Positions 47,480 through 59,540 of a DNA stretch of 64,000 nt are shown in pieces. The stretch lies in contig JAWNGF010000008.1 of the NCBI GenBank assembly GCA_037039685.1, positions 1,364,001 through 1,428,000 of the forward strand. Direction: 5' to 3'. Origin of the DNA: Ceratobasidium sp. AG-K. Lineage: Eukaryota; Basidiomycota; Agaricomycetes; Cantharellales; Ceratobasidiaceae. The notes below the pieces were generated by a model, which saw only the letters and a list, made by a program, of their open reading frames with translations, searched no databases and was not told the DNA's origin. The position numbers were made by a program, and so were the translations under genes. How positions within the stretch are numbered: position 1 is the stretch's first letter; each line of letters starts with the position of its first letter.

Positions 47480-50096
47480 CCCAACGCGGTTCGAGACACA
47501 AGGCGACAACGGCTTGCTAGCTTCGTGGACGTAGTCTTTCCTGCCTGTGACTGGAGGTGCTCGATGATTGGAAACGGTTCCTCTGCCTTGGAGATGGTCG
47601 CTCATCTGGCCCGATCACCCGAAGAACGGCTGCCCACTTGACACCAAGTCAAACTCTCGGTGAGTTTTGTTGCTCCCTTGTCGGACAGCCACCGCCCACC
47701 ATCATCTCTCGACTAGGATGCCTCGCTCTGACACTTTTATTTTGCTTGGAAGCAAACTACCTCTGATCGTCTCGTCTCAAGGAAGGGTTGGGTGTCGACC
47801 CGGCCGAGACTCCAACCACCTGTGAATGATGTGTAAGTCGCTCGCTTCTTATATTCTATCTTCTCAACCTTGAACTTACCCAGCCACCTTGCAGTGAGAA
47901 TTATTTTGGAACCATGACCTCGCATGAAGGCTTCTATGTTCCTCGGCGTGCGTCCCAACAAGGCGCTACAGGCCCGTATGACGGTGAGGATAACGGAGTA
48001 GTGATCCGGCTGAACCTGAACTGGCTTGATTTGCTCCTCGCTAGAGTGGCTGTCGGTGTACATTGCAGTTATCTTCGTATCAGACGTGAACTGGTTCGCG
48101 AAGGGTTTCTGATCGTCCCTCACCGGTGACGAGAAATGTCAAACAGGTGCGTGCGAGTCAGCCCAGCGCGAAGACTGCTTATACTTTTGTTGATAGCTCG
48201 CCCTCGAAAGGTGCTTGCCATATTATCGTTGATGTACTACCACCGACCCCTTCCGAGTCTCACTGCCTGGTCGCCACACCCCGGATCCAACCTCCACAAC
48301 CCAACTCACAAAATGACTACGACTCATCGAGCATGCACAACAGACTCATCATTGGGCAACTGGGGCCGGTGATCACCTATTCCGCCCTAAACCCCGTCTG
48401 GCTTGCGCTACTTCCGCTTACTGTACTGGTCGGCGGCCCCGATGAATGGCGGAAATTGGAGGAAATCGGAAACGAGTTGCCGTCGTTCGCTGAAGTAGGA
48501 TTCAACCGGGGGTGTTAGGGTAACTGGTGCTTCGTTCGGTTCACGCTGGCTTACTCGGCCATATGCGTGAATATCCCAACTCGCTCGTAGCTGGGGATAT
48601 GGGGAATGTCCGGGGGTGGTTTGGATGCGTCGGGATCCGGAACAAACTCTGAGGGGCAGTGTTGTGGCCCTAGAGGATGATTGACAGCGAGCGGACGAGT
48701 GGCAGGGTTGGAACCGAGTGCGTCACCGGGTTTCGTGATGATTTCTGGATGGTTATCCCTGTTCCCGCTCCGAAAGCAGTTGGATGTCCCCTCGATGGGA
48801 TTTCTAGGACATAACTCGAACCCAGTGTTCGTTTGTAGCGTCGAGATGATCGGGGCGAAGTTTCTGGCCTGTGCATGGTTCGTGCAGGCGCAGTGCATAT
48901 TTATTTTATTTTCGAATATGAATATAATGAATTCACACCACCTTGAATCGTGTGCTGGTGTCCTTCAATCCTTGCATCCAGGAACGTGTCGATCATTTAT
49001 GCAGTATTTTGATCGCTCTCGATTTCGGGACAGTTCCCAGGTCACTTGACCACAACGTGGATCTCAATCATTTATCTTAGCGCTCACAGCGTGGCCCTGT
49101 CTATCAGCACCACCATACTCGAGAACAGCCATGGAAAAAATCAAAAGCCAGTACTCGCGATTCAAAGACAGCGTGAAACAAAAAATAGGTGCGGGTTCAG
49201 GAAGCCATACTTCGGCCTCCCTACCAGACTTGACCAAGCCGACTGGGAGTCTAAGCCCTGTACCGCAGGACTCTCGACGTGCAATCACTCCACTACCCAG
49301 CACCTCTGACTCTGTGTCTCATCCTCCCTCTTCTTCGATCAATTTAGTGTCACCTGCTCCAGTCGGTCTAGAATCCACTCCAAGCGACAGCCTAGCGAAC
49401 ACCACGCAAGATGTGCTCGCCAGTACCCCACCTCGGGAGTCGGCGCCAACCCTCCTGGTCTCTCAGAACTCGGCTCCTGTTAACGTAACACCACTGATCA
49501 AAGAAGAACCAAGCGCGGCGAAGTGGCCTGGCCTCAAGCTGCTACTAAAAGCACTTGGCTCGACGGCCGAGGTATTCCCGCCATTCAAGGCTGCCATCGA
49601 TGGGTTCAGCGAGCTTGTTGAAGTGTTCGAGGTGAGCTCGGGCAGTTGTTTCCTAGAGAGTTGGGTTGAGACACCGTGTGCAGAGTGCGGCCGCAGAGAA
49701 CAGTGGGTATACTGACCTACGAACAAAGCTGGATTCCCTGCTTGAAGACCTCAGTCAACACCTCAATGGCGTGACGAACCCAAGAATGTCGGCAAGCATG
49801 AAGAACCTATGCGCGTAGGTTGCTATATGCGTCTGGCGTATCTGGAGCTGACAGGAGCGTTAAAAGCGGAATCAACGCTGAACTGCGGATCGTTGAACAA
49901 AAGTCGGCAAGAGGCGCACCGCGAAGATATATGGAGGCTTTGGGAAACACGGACCAAGTGCTGGAATGCTACCAGCGAATCCAGAGCCATATCGAGCGGC
50001 TTAAAGTCAGTAGATCACTCGCGCTGAGTGAAGCAGCCGTTAATGATGAAGTACAGCTAAATGCAAACCTGAGCATGTGGGAGATAGTGGACAAAC
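47480..50096 (+). repeat. Segmental duplication, copy A (receptor promoter and first exons)
   Basis: From about 47480 to the words GTGGGAGATA at 50087-50096 this sequence matches 55470-58558 in the same orientation. The 5' limits are approximate. The upstream 1.6 kb matches closely with scattered changes; the coding part differs mainly by CpG transitions in copy B. Copy A continues into the intact receptor gene, so it is the likely source or the better preserved copy. Confidence 0.9.
48126..48518 (+). CDS. Uncertain open frame conserved in both duplication copies
   Basis: An open frame of 130 residues containing SSPSKGACHIIVDVLPPTPS, ESHCLVATPRIQPPQPNSQN, DYDSSS and TVLVGGPDEWRKLEEIGNEL. Copy B (56125-56505) keeps most of this frame to the same terminal RC and stop, but starts differently. 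The two copies are so similar that conservation says little about selection. A protein-like reading (RNPIEGTSNCFRSGNRDNHP) also exists on the other strand at 48551-48898. No family was recognised. Confidence 0.2.
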   Translation: MTRNVKQVRASQPSAKTAYTFVDSSPSKGACHIIVDVLPPTPSESHCLVATPRIQPPQPNSQNDYDSSSMHNRLIIGQLGPVITYSALNPVWLALLPLTVLVGGPDEWRKLEEIGNELPSFAEVGFNRGC

Positions 50097-53000
50097 TAGA
50101 CAAGGCAAGCTGCTGATAGCCGTGCGCGCGTTGGTGTATAACCCACACACACAGGAGGCGCGACTGCGACAGCTTTTAGCCGTAGCCTCAGCAGCTTATG
50201 ACTCCAGCGCATCCGAGCAGATCCAGAGGCGGGAATGCACAGAAGGCACTCGCAAGGACGAGTTGGCGAGACTGCTTGACTGGGCCCGCAACCAGGACGG
50301 TGCCGAAGTATACTGGATGAATGGCATGGCTGGGACAGGCAAGACCACCATCGCATATAGTCTCTGCGCCGAACTCGAAACAGCCGCCGAGCTAGCAGCC
50401 AGCTTCTTCTGCTCACGACAGATACCCGAGTGCCGGGATGTCAAGCTGATCATACCCGCCGTTGCATATCAGCTTGCTCGTTTTTCGTTACCTTTTTGTG
50501 GAGCGCTACTGAAAGTACTGGATGCTGACCCTGACGTGCATACTCGGGTGCTGAAGACACAGTTCAAACACTTGCTTGTCAAGCCGCTGTTGGAAGTTCA
50601 ACACACTTTGCCGACAGATTTTATCGTCGTGATCGATGCACTAGACGAATGCGAAAATGACGACAGCATTGGCCAGATTATCGATACCCTGCTCTCCAGG
50701 TCATCCCTTCTGAACCTCCCCATACGATTTTTACTATCCAGTCGACCTGAACCGCAGATATATTCCCGAATGATGAGCACCACTGGCGTTAATCATGAAT
50801 CTCGCTTAGTGCTGCATGATCTCGACGCGAACATGGTCAGGCTTGATATCGAGACGTACCTTAAGGCAGAACTCGAGCATGTCCCCCTCCCTCCAGCTCA
50901 GCTTGCAGCTCTTGTAGCTCACTCCGGCGTGTTATTCATCTATGCGTCCACAGCTGCTCGCTACATTAAAGACGGTCTACCTTTCGGACAACACGCGAAG
51001 CGACTGAGCATGATACTCGGTCTGGTCCCACCCTCGAAAGACGGGAAGGATCGGGACATTGATGCACTGTACACATCCATCCTGCAGTCTGCATTTGAAA
51101 ATCGACACCTGGACGAGTCGGACCGAACTCTGATGAAAACCCTTCTGGATGTGATCATATGTGCACAGGAGCAGATGACCGTCGAGGCGCTGTCCAATTT
51201 ACTTGGAGTAGACAACGCAGAGCAGGTCAATGGGCTACTGAGACTACTCTGCTCGGTGCTGAATGTTGCCGAGTCTAGCGGAGTTGTGAACACGTTGCAC
51301 CAATCGTTCCCTGACTTCATGCGCGATCATGCGCGCTCGATTGCATTCCACTGTGACCCTCAAACTACTCATACTTTGATTGCAGAATCAGGTTTCAACG
51401 TGATCAGGGCAAGCGCCTTTCATTTCAACATCTGCAAGCTTGAGTCTTCGTACTTACGCGATAAGAGTGTCTTGGATATAACTAAGCGTGCCGACCAAGC
51501 AATATCTGCACAGCTGTTCTATGCATGTCGTTATTGGGTGGTACACATGAAGCTGGGGGAGATGACCGATGACATACCCAAGTTACTGTACGAGTTCCTG
51601 TCGGAGCGGCTTCTACTTTGGATGGAGGTGCTCAACCTGAAAGAGTGCATGCACCTTGGGCCTGGCATACTACAATTGGCAGCAGGCTGGAGTAATGTGA
51701 GTAAGACATAATCTTACTATGTCATAGCTTTTCATTCACATAATCACATATTCCTAGGCCCAGGCGTGCCCCCAGGAGACGGTGGACCTTGTGCATGATG
51801 CTTGGCGGTTCGTGACCACGTACACCAGCCACGCTATCTCACAAAGCACACCACACATTTACATCTCTATGCTTCCATTCTGGCCAGAGTCGGCACCTAT
51901 CACCAAACACTATACCAAAAGGATGTGCGGGTCAATTCAGGCCCGTGGATCAGCCATGACAAGGCGCCAGCTTGCGCTCCTAGCTACATGGCCATTACCG
52001 GGTTCGGTATGGTCTGTTTGTCTCTCCCCGGACGAGTCGCTACTTGCATGCGCCGTCGAGTCCTCTGTTTTAATTATAGACGGAACTACAGGCCGGATTG
52101 TCTTGGGTCCATTAGATCATGACGAGAGGGTCAAGGACGCCGTATTCTCCAACGATGGCGCACGACTGATCTCATGCTCCGACGACAAAACAGTGAAGGT
52201 CTGGGATACAAACAGCGGTCAGCAAGTGCTTGAGCCACTAGTAGGGCATACGGACTATGTGAACTCTGTGTGCTTGTTTCCTGACGGCAAGCGAGTTGTT
52301 TCTGGGTCGCGGGACGGCACCATCCGTGTGTGGAGCCTCGAGAGCGGACGCACAGTCCTCGGTCCACTGCAAGGCCAGAACAGAGGGGTGTGGTCGATTT
52401 GTGTTTCTTCCGATGGCAGTCGCATTGCCTCCGGCCATAGCGATGGAACCATACACGTCTGGGACGCTGAGAGCGGCCGGATGTTGCTTGGCCGTCTCTC
52501 GCGGAGTACTGATAGAATCAACTCTATATGTTTCTCCCCAGACGATACACGCCTGCTCACTGGCTCTCAGGATGGTGTAATACGGATTTGGAGCAACCTA
52601 AATGGCCAGGTGAACGTTCATGCAATCGAAGGGCACACTCGCAGGGTCGACTCAGTCGCATTCTCGCCTGATGGCAAGCAAATCGTCTCGGGGTCGGCCG
52701 ACGAGACAGTACGACTATGGAACGTCGAAGGCAAACCACAGCTTGTTCGAGTATTCACAGGTCACACCAACGTCGTCTGGCGTGTCCGCTTCTCATCCGA
52801 CAGCGCACGCATAGTCTCTAGCTCGAGCGACAGAACCCTCCGAGTATGGGATGCTCGCAGTCAAGGTCCAGCAGATACCCCACTCCAAGGCCATACACGG
52901 GCAGTCACATCGGTGGCGTTCTCGCACGACGCCACTCGCATTCTCTCCGGCTCGAATGATGGGACGATATGCATCTGGGACGCACAGAGCGGGCAGATTG

Positions 53001-54075
53001 CCGTCGGTCCGATGAAGGGGCATACTGACTGGGTCAACTCTGTGTGTTTCTCACCTGACGAGTCCCGGATCGCATCTGGCTCCGAGGACAAGACGGTACA
53101 GCTATGGGACGCATACAGCGGGGAAGCAGTGGGCAAGCCTTTGACTGGTCACTCTGGCAGGGTGTTCACAGTGTGCTTCTCACCTGACGGAGCTCTGGTT
53201 GCATCTTGCTCGGAAGACGAGACCATACGGTTATGGAACGCACAAAGCGGGGAACCGGTTGGCAGTCCACTCGAGGCACATAAAGATTGGGTCTATTCAG
53301 TTTGCTTCTCTCCCGATAGCCTTCGAATTGTCTCTGGGTCAGATGACGGGACCATTCTTGTTTGGGATGTGAGCAGTAGGCAACCCGCACTCCCACCTCT
53401 CAAAGGGCACACCAGCCTGGTCTGGACCGTTTGCGTCTCTCCTGACGGGACTCGCATTGCCTCTGGCTCAAGAGACAAAGCCGTTCGACTTTGGGATGCT
53501 AATAGCGGCCAAGGTGTCTTTGGGCCACTTCTCGGACATACAGACGAAGTCCGCTCGGTATGCTTCTCCCCTGACAGCTCTTATGTAGTCTCAGGATCTT
53601 ATGACAAGACCGTACGAGTCTGGGACGCAAGATCTGGTCAGGCAGTGGGAAGTCCGCTCATTGGACATACACTCTTTGTTCGCTCAGTCGCTTTCTCGCC
53701 CAAAGGCGGACAAATCGTCTCAGGGTCTGATGATCTGTCCATTCGTGTATGGGACATTGCCGATCTCCTCCAAGTCAAGGAAAGTCAAGGTACTTCTCAA
53801 TTGAGGGCTTTACAGAATACAGCTAACCGGATTATCTCCTAGCCGACGGCGACAAGGGCACCAAGCCATCCCACCTCCGTCAGTCCTGGGATCTGCAAGA
53901 CGATGGCTGGGTGGTCGACTCGGAGTCTCGCCTGCTCGCATGGGTGCCACCCGATCTGCATGCTAGCTTGATGAACCCCCGCAGCTCCCTGCTCATCAAC
54001 ATCAACGGTTCCGTCCAGCTAGACCTCGAGTCGGCGAAGCTTGGAGAGGCATGGACCGAATGCTACAAGCCTTGA
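49131..54075 (+). CDS. NACHT-WD40 STAND receptor (fungal NLR, HET-E/NWD type)
   Basis: A protein of about 1,550 residues. The N-terminal exon (MEKIKSQYSRFKDSVKQKIG) has a Ser/Pro linker, then a helical region GLKLLLKALGSTAEVFPPFK, ESAAAENSGYTDLRTKLDSL, LECYQRIQSHIERLKLNANL and SMWEIVDKLDK, resembling the MLKL-like/HeLo-like four-helix N-domains of Agaricomycete receptors. The NACHT NTPase has the P-loop YWMNGMAGTGKTTIAYSLC (about 50310) and Walker B DFIVVIDALDECEND (about 50620), with LLSSRPEPQIYSRM as sensor 1. A winged-helix-like region precedes an intron at 51697-51757. Fourteen WD repeats follow (52000-53760), enough for two seven-blade propellers. A last exon after 53843 adds DDGWVVDSESRLLAWVPPDL and ends TECYKP at 54075. 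At least six introns; one uses a GC donor. Such receptors act in self/non-self recognition and regulated cell death. The gene looks intact. Confidence 0.9.
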
Positions 54076-55469
54076 TTCAGCTGAGTTGGTGTGAGTCATT
54101 ATCTCCAACTCTGCACGTCCAGTGGCTCGCGTTAATCCCAGTTGTGTCTCCTTGCGTAGTCCGGTTGCTGTCGCCGATCGGATCTCGCGATCCCCCGTGT
54201 TGGCGAGCGTAGATCAGATTGAGGAACCGGGTACCACAAGTTTGGTCGTTCTGAGTTTCTCGTTGTTTCAAGCGTTAAATGTACATTTTGTCTCGAACGG
54301 ATCAGGGGATTATGGCAAATAACTCGTATTGCATAGTCTAGAGAGTGAACGGTACATCACACTCGCTCGTCGCTGGGCAAGTTTTGCTGCGAGGCGTGAC
54401 CAGCGAACAGCCACATGTGCCGCAGTCCTTGTCCCTCGTTTCCAGCATGATTCAAGACTGGAACGGCGAGGAGAAGATGCCTACCTGGCCAGATAGACCG
54501 CTCACCGAGACAGTCAGAGGCGAATCATGGCGCGCCGGAGTGCCTCGAAAGGCTGCAGGGCGGGTGCACTGATCAAAGTACGGTCAGCCAGGCACCTGTC
54601 CCACACTACATGAAGCAGACGCATTCACCCATAGCCGTGCCTGAGAGTTACGACGCCGTACTTTCCCCACCAGCCTACCCTCTCTCTCAGCTGCTCCAGC
54701 TTCGGCGCTATGGATGACGCTGGCAAGCTCATGGAGTTTAGCGGCCGGGGGACCCAGGGCCATGTATCCACCACAGTTCCAGCGTTTTTATTGCAGGTAG
54801 ACTCGATGGCTGAGCGAGAATCGCGCGGTAAGTTGGTCGTCTTGATGCGAGAATGAACGAGGATCGATCTCGATGGACAACAGTCGACCTACATGCGTGA
54901 TTGGTTCGCTAGCCAACCAGCCTATTAGTGTTTGACTCGCCAAACTACTTTCATGTGAAGCATTGCAATAGAGAGCACGGGGAGATTTTTAGCCTTCCAT
55001 AGGTATCGCGATTAGCACAATGTAGGAAGCGATGCGGTTGCACCAGCAGCCGGCTCTGGCTCGACTATCGCGCTGTTTCGACCATGTTCTGGACATCACG
55101 TCAAGTGTCTTCGTGAACTTACAATATATACAGGTATACGTTCAAAGACCTAGTTTTGTGACTGGTTCGGATAAAGGTGCCCAGCGCAGACGTCAGTGCG
55201 GGTCGTGGTCCGCGTGGCGCATCTCGGGCTCTTCAATCAGTCAATTTGCAATTGCCGTGCACAAGCGCCGGTGATCTTGTTCTGTTTCCTCCCTCCACCT
55301 TCTGTTGACGTTGACGTTGACCTCTGACATGACTCAGAATCGGTTCTCGAGTGACTGCTTCCGCCTAGAGATCGAATGTACTCGACCTATATTTCTCGCC
55401 TTCCTCATCACCAGGACCGCCCCTCTGAGAGGGCGAGGCAAAACTCGTTCAAACCAACACTCGATGTCC
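54076..55469. other. Spacer between receptor gene and its truncated copy
   Basis: About 1.4 kb of single-copy-looking DNA. Several frames are open for 60-80 codons but none is recognisable. It holds the receptor's 3' flank. Confidence 0.4.
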
Positions 55470-57109
55470 AGAACGCGACTCGAAACACAAGACGGCAACC
55501 ACATCCTGGCCTTGTGGACATGGTTATTCCCGCCTGTGACTGGAGATGCTTGATGATTGGCAGCGTTCCCCTGCACATTGGGTCTTGGACATGGTCTCCC
55601 ACCTCGCACGATCGGCCGAAGACCAGCTGGCCACTTGACATCAAGTCAAACTCTCGGTGAGTTTTCTCAGTGCCTTGCCGGACAGCCATTGCCCACTCAT
55701 CTCTCGCCTAGAATACATCGCCTCGACCCTTCTATTTTATTGGGATGTATCTCTGCCCGTTTCGTCCGAGGAACGGTTGGACGCCGACCTTGCCGAGACT
55801 CCAGCCACCTGTGGATGATGTGTAAGTCGCTTGCTTCTCATATCCTATCTTCTCAACCTTGAACTTCCCCAGTCGCCCTGCTGTGAAATTATTTTGGGAC
55901 TATCACTTTGCATGGAGGCTTTTATGTCTCTCGGCGTGTGTCCCAACCAGGCGCTACAGTGCCCGTACGAAGGTGAGGATAACAGAGCAGCGAGCTTGCT
56001 GAACCTGGACTGACTTGATTTGCTCCTTGCCAGAGTAGCTGTCGGAGTACATTGCAGTTGTCTTCGTATCAGGCAGGGACAGGTTCGCGAGGGGTTTCTG
56101 ATCGTCCCTCACCGGTGACGAGAGATGTCAAACAGGTGCGTGCGAGTCAGCCTGACGCAAAGACTGCTTATACTTTTGTGTAATAGCTCGCCCTCGAAAG
56201 GTGCTTACCATCTTACCGTTGATGTACTACCACCGACCCCTTCCGAGTCTCACTGCCTGGTCGTCACACCCCGGATTCAACCTTCACATCCCATCTCACA
56301 AAACGACTACGACTCATCGAGTAAGCACAGCAGACTCGTCATTGAGCATCTGGGACCGGTGATCACCGATTCCACCCTAAACCTCGTCCGGCTAGCGCCA
56401 CTTCCGTTTACTGTACTGGTCGGCGGCCCCGATGAATGGCGGAAATTAGAGAAAGCCGGAAACGAGTTGCAGTTCGCTCGAGTAGGATTGACCGGGAGGT
56501 GTTAGGGTAACTGGTGCCTCGTTCGATTCACGCTGGCTTACTCGGCGACATGCGTGAATCTCCCAACTCGTAGTTGGGAATATGGGGAATGTCCGAGGGT
56601 AGTTTGGATGCGTCGGGATCCGGAGTGAACTCTGAGGGGTAGTGTTGTGGCCCTAGAGGATGACTGACAGCGAGAGGACGAGTGACAGGGTTGGAACCGA
56701 GTGCGTCACCGGGTTTTGTGATGATTTCTGGATGGTTATCCCTGTTCCCGCTCCGAAAGCGGTTGGATGTCCCCTCGATGGGATTTCTAGGACTTACCTA
56801 GAACCCAGTGTCTGTTTGTGGCATCGAGACGGGGCGAAGTTTCTGGGCTGTGCACGGTTCGTGCAGCTGAAGTGCATCCTTATTTTATTTTCGAACATGA
56901 ATATAATGAATTCTCATCACCTTAAATCGTGTGCTGGTGTCCTTCAATTCTCGCATCCAGTAACATGTTGATCATCTATGCGGTATTTTGATTGCTCCCT
57001 ATTTCGGGACAGTTCCCAGGTCACTTGACCACAACGTGGATCTCAATCATTTATCTTAGCGCTCACAGCGTGACCCTGTCTATCAGCGCCACCACACTCG
57101 AGAATAGCC
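55470..57109 (+). repeat. Segmental duplication, copy B, upstream part
   Basis: This part matches 47480-49130 and has kept its CpG sites. Examples are CCGACC, TCCGAG, GTCGTC and CCGGAT near 56230-56280, and the run of six CpGs at 57001-57103 (TTCGGG, AACGTG, AGCGCT, AGCGTG, AGCGCC, CTCGAG). It ends exactly at the former start codon. Confidence 0.88.
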
Positions 57110-58558
57110 ATGAAAAAAATCAAAAGCCAGTACTCACAATCCAAAGACTGCATGAGACAGAAAACAGGTGCAAGCTCAGGAAGCCATACTTTGGCTTCCC
57201 TACCAGACTTGACCAAACCAACTGGGAGTTTAAGCGCTGTGCCACAGGACTCTTGACATGCAACCACTCCACTGCCCAGCACCTCTGACCCCATGTCTCA
57301 TCCTCCCTCTTCTTCAATCAATTTGGTGTCACCTGCTCCAGTTGGTCTAGAATCCATTCCAAGCAATAGCCTAGCAAACACCATGTAAAATCTGCTTGCC
57401 AGTACCCCACCTTGCGGGTTGGCACCAACCCTTCTGGTCTCTCAGAACTTGGCCCCCGTTAACATAACACAACTGATCAAAGAAGAACCAAGTGTGGCAG
57501 AATGACCTGGCCTCAAGCTGCTACTAAAAGCACTTGGCTTGACAGCCAAGGTGTTCCTGCCATTCAAAGCTGCCATTGATGGGTTCAACAACCTTGTTGA
57601 AGTGTTCAAGGTGAGCTTGCACTTGTTTCCTAGAGAGTTGGGTTGAGACACTGTGTGCAGAGTGCGGCCGCGAAGAACAATGGGTTTAATGACCTACAAA
57701 CAAAGCTGGATTCCCTGCTTGAAGACCTCAGTCAACACCTCAATGGTGTGACAAACCCAAGAATGTTGGCAAGCATGAAGAACCTATGTGCATAGGTTGC
57801 TATATGTGTCTGGCATATCTGAAGCTGATAGGAGTGCTAAAAGAGGAATCAGTGCCAAACTTTGGATTGTTGAACAAAAGTTGGCAAGAGGTGTGCCGCA
57901 AAGATATGTGGATGCTGTGGGAAACACAGGCCAAGTGCTGGAATGCTACCAGCGGATCCAGAGTCATCTCAAGCGGCTTAATGTCGTGACCTGTCCCGCC
58001 CTCTGTCTCTCTTTCTGCGGACTCGTGGCTCGTACCAGCACCTTACATGCTTCTTCTGTATAGTTGTGCCCTCTCCCTTGTTTAGTGAGGTGTATGGATG
58101 ACGTGTCACCATGAGTCATATGACTCATGCTGTTTTCTATTGGCTGGCCTTACGCAGCCCCCTTTATGACTTGGTCGTTGCATGTACTGTGACTCATACT
58201 TGTAGATATGACTCACCTGTATCTTGCCTATATATACTGGCTTGCAAGCATGGTCATCCCCAGCTTGCTTCACCTCGTCAACTCTCCCTGCAGTGTGTGA
58301 TCAGAGGCACTTGGCTACTTAGCCACTTCAGCAGCCACTTGGGATTTGGAGCTAGGACTTCTACTTAGAAGCTAGCAATTTCCCTTAGCAATTTAGTCTA
58401 CTTAGACTTATTGCTCACAGTCAACAAGGCAATTAGCAGTTGTCAACTCTACTACTTAGCAGGTTGCAACACTTAAAGTCAGTAGACTACTTGTGTTGAG
58501 TGAAACAGCCATTAATGATGAAGTACAGCTGAATGCAAACCTGAGCATGTGGGAGATA
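57110..58558 (+). pseudogene. Dead partial copy of the NACHT-WD40 receptor (first exons only)
   Basis: It begins at an ATG (57110) equivalent to 49131 and matches the receptor's first exons up to GTGGGAGATA. Stop codons have appeared at several places in the frame, for instance a TGA in place of an arginine codon near 57255, a TAA near 57386 and a TGA near 57503. Almost every difference is CpG to TpG or CpA. A solo LTR splits it at 57982-58471 and an LTR element cuts it off at 58559, so the NACHT and WD40 parts are absent or displaced beyond the window. It cannot make a receptor. Confidence 0.92.
57982..58471 (+). mobile_element. Solo LTR with 5-bp target site duplication
   Basis: A 490-bp insertion relative to copy A, with canonical TG...CA ends (TGTCGTGACC ... 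GGTTGCAACA). It is flanked by CTTAA at 57977-57981 and 58472-58476; the uninterrupted copy A has one CTTAA at the same place. A TATA-like CTATATATACTGG is inside (about 58230). Its left part keeps CpG sites. It is a single LTR left after recombination between two LTRs. Confidence 0.93.
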
Positions 58559-59005
58559 TGTCACAACCTTTTCTCATTCCTCTCTTTGTTGTTCTGTTTG
58601 TCTCATGTTTGGTCTTGTTCTCCTTGCCTCAGTGCATATAGTTGCCTTTATGTATGCCATGACCACAGGACATGCCTGCCTGGCCTGTTCCCTTGTTCTC
58701 CTAGCTGTCCAGGGACTTCTCATGTTTCCTTTGTTCTGTCCTTGCTTCTCTTGTTCTCTTGCTTTCTCTTGTTTTGGTTTCCTTTGTTGCATCCTCTCTA
58801 TTGTACATAGCCACAGTAGTTAGTATATATACCAGCAACACAAGTCTTGCCCCCACAAGACTTGTTCTTTTGTTGTTTTCCCCTATCACTCCCCGTGTGA
58901 ACCACTTAGGTCTTAGCGCCACACATTTGACCTCTGTTGTTGTCCAACCCCCACCCTCACCACCTGTGGAGTCTTGGCCTCCAAGGTTTGGCTAGGGTTG
59001 TGACA
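58559..59005 (+). mobile_element. LTR of Gypsy element A (CpG-poor)
   Basis: It starts TGTCACAACC and ends GGTTGTGACA, a perfect 10-bp inverted repeat. It closely matches 60376-60797. TATATATACCAGCAACACAAG (split: TATA box then leader) at about 58822 marks the LTR promoter. CpGs of the other copy are mostly TpG or CpA here, for example ACCACAGG versus ACCGCGGG. Confidence 0.9.
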
Positions 59006-59540
59006 CTAGAACAAGTCTTCTTGCCTTTGTCGTGGATACAGCCCTTGTTGCTGTTGGAACCAGGTCTTTCATCACCGGGTCATCTCTGAGCACAGCACAC
59101 CCTTCACCATTGATCAGCTAACAGCCCCATCTCTCTCCTGCATCATTCACACGTCAAGGCATACTGCAGCTCACACCCATTAGCCTGTTGACAACATCCC
59201 CTATCCTCTGATATCACTGAGCCTTGCCACCTAATCAGGAAGCACCACTCACATATTCTATTGGAACAAGGACCTCTGATACCTTTGCCTTGGACCTACC
59301 ATCAACTAGGTTCCCCCTACACTTTCCATCTCTACCCAGGGGACATACTTTCTACCAACACTACTAGCCAGATTTGGTCAAAGCACACCAGGAAGCGCAC
59401 TTATTATAGCTGATGTTCAACAGGAGTCAATCTAATTTGGCAGAATCCTACAGACAAACCATGGCATCAATGTCAATCCCATCCACATCTCTAAAAGGCA
59501 AAGGGCCTCTGGCACCACCAGCCCCTGAAACTCCCTATCA
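59006..59540 (+). mobile_element. Internal leader of Gypsy element A, truncated
   Basis: The sequence following the LTR (CTAGAACAAGTCTTCTTGCC) matches that following the second LTR at 60798, through to about 59421 (CACCAGGAAGCGCACTT). It then diverges into a short gag-like start (MASMSIPSTSLKGKGPLAPP) and is broken off at 59541 by an antisense element. Confidence 0.8.

Noticed and set aside
48551..48898. Minus-strand open frame in the receptor upstream region
   Set aside because: It is similar in copy B, but the two copies are near-identical DNA so this does not show selection; it overlaps the probable promoter.
51961..53478. Several minus-strand open frames over the WD40 region
   Set aside because: They recur with the 129-base WD repeat period and are shadows of the repeat coding sequence.
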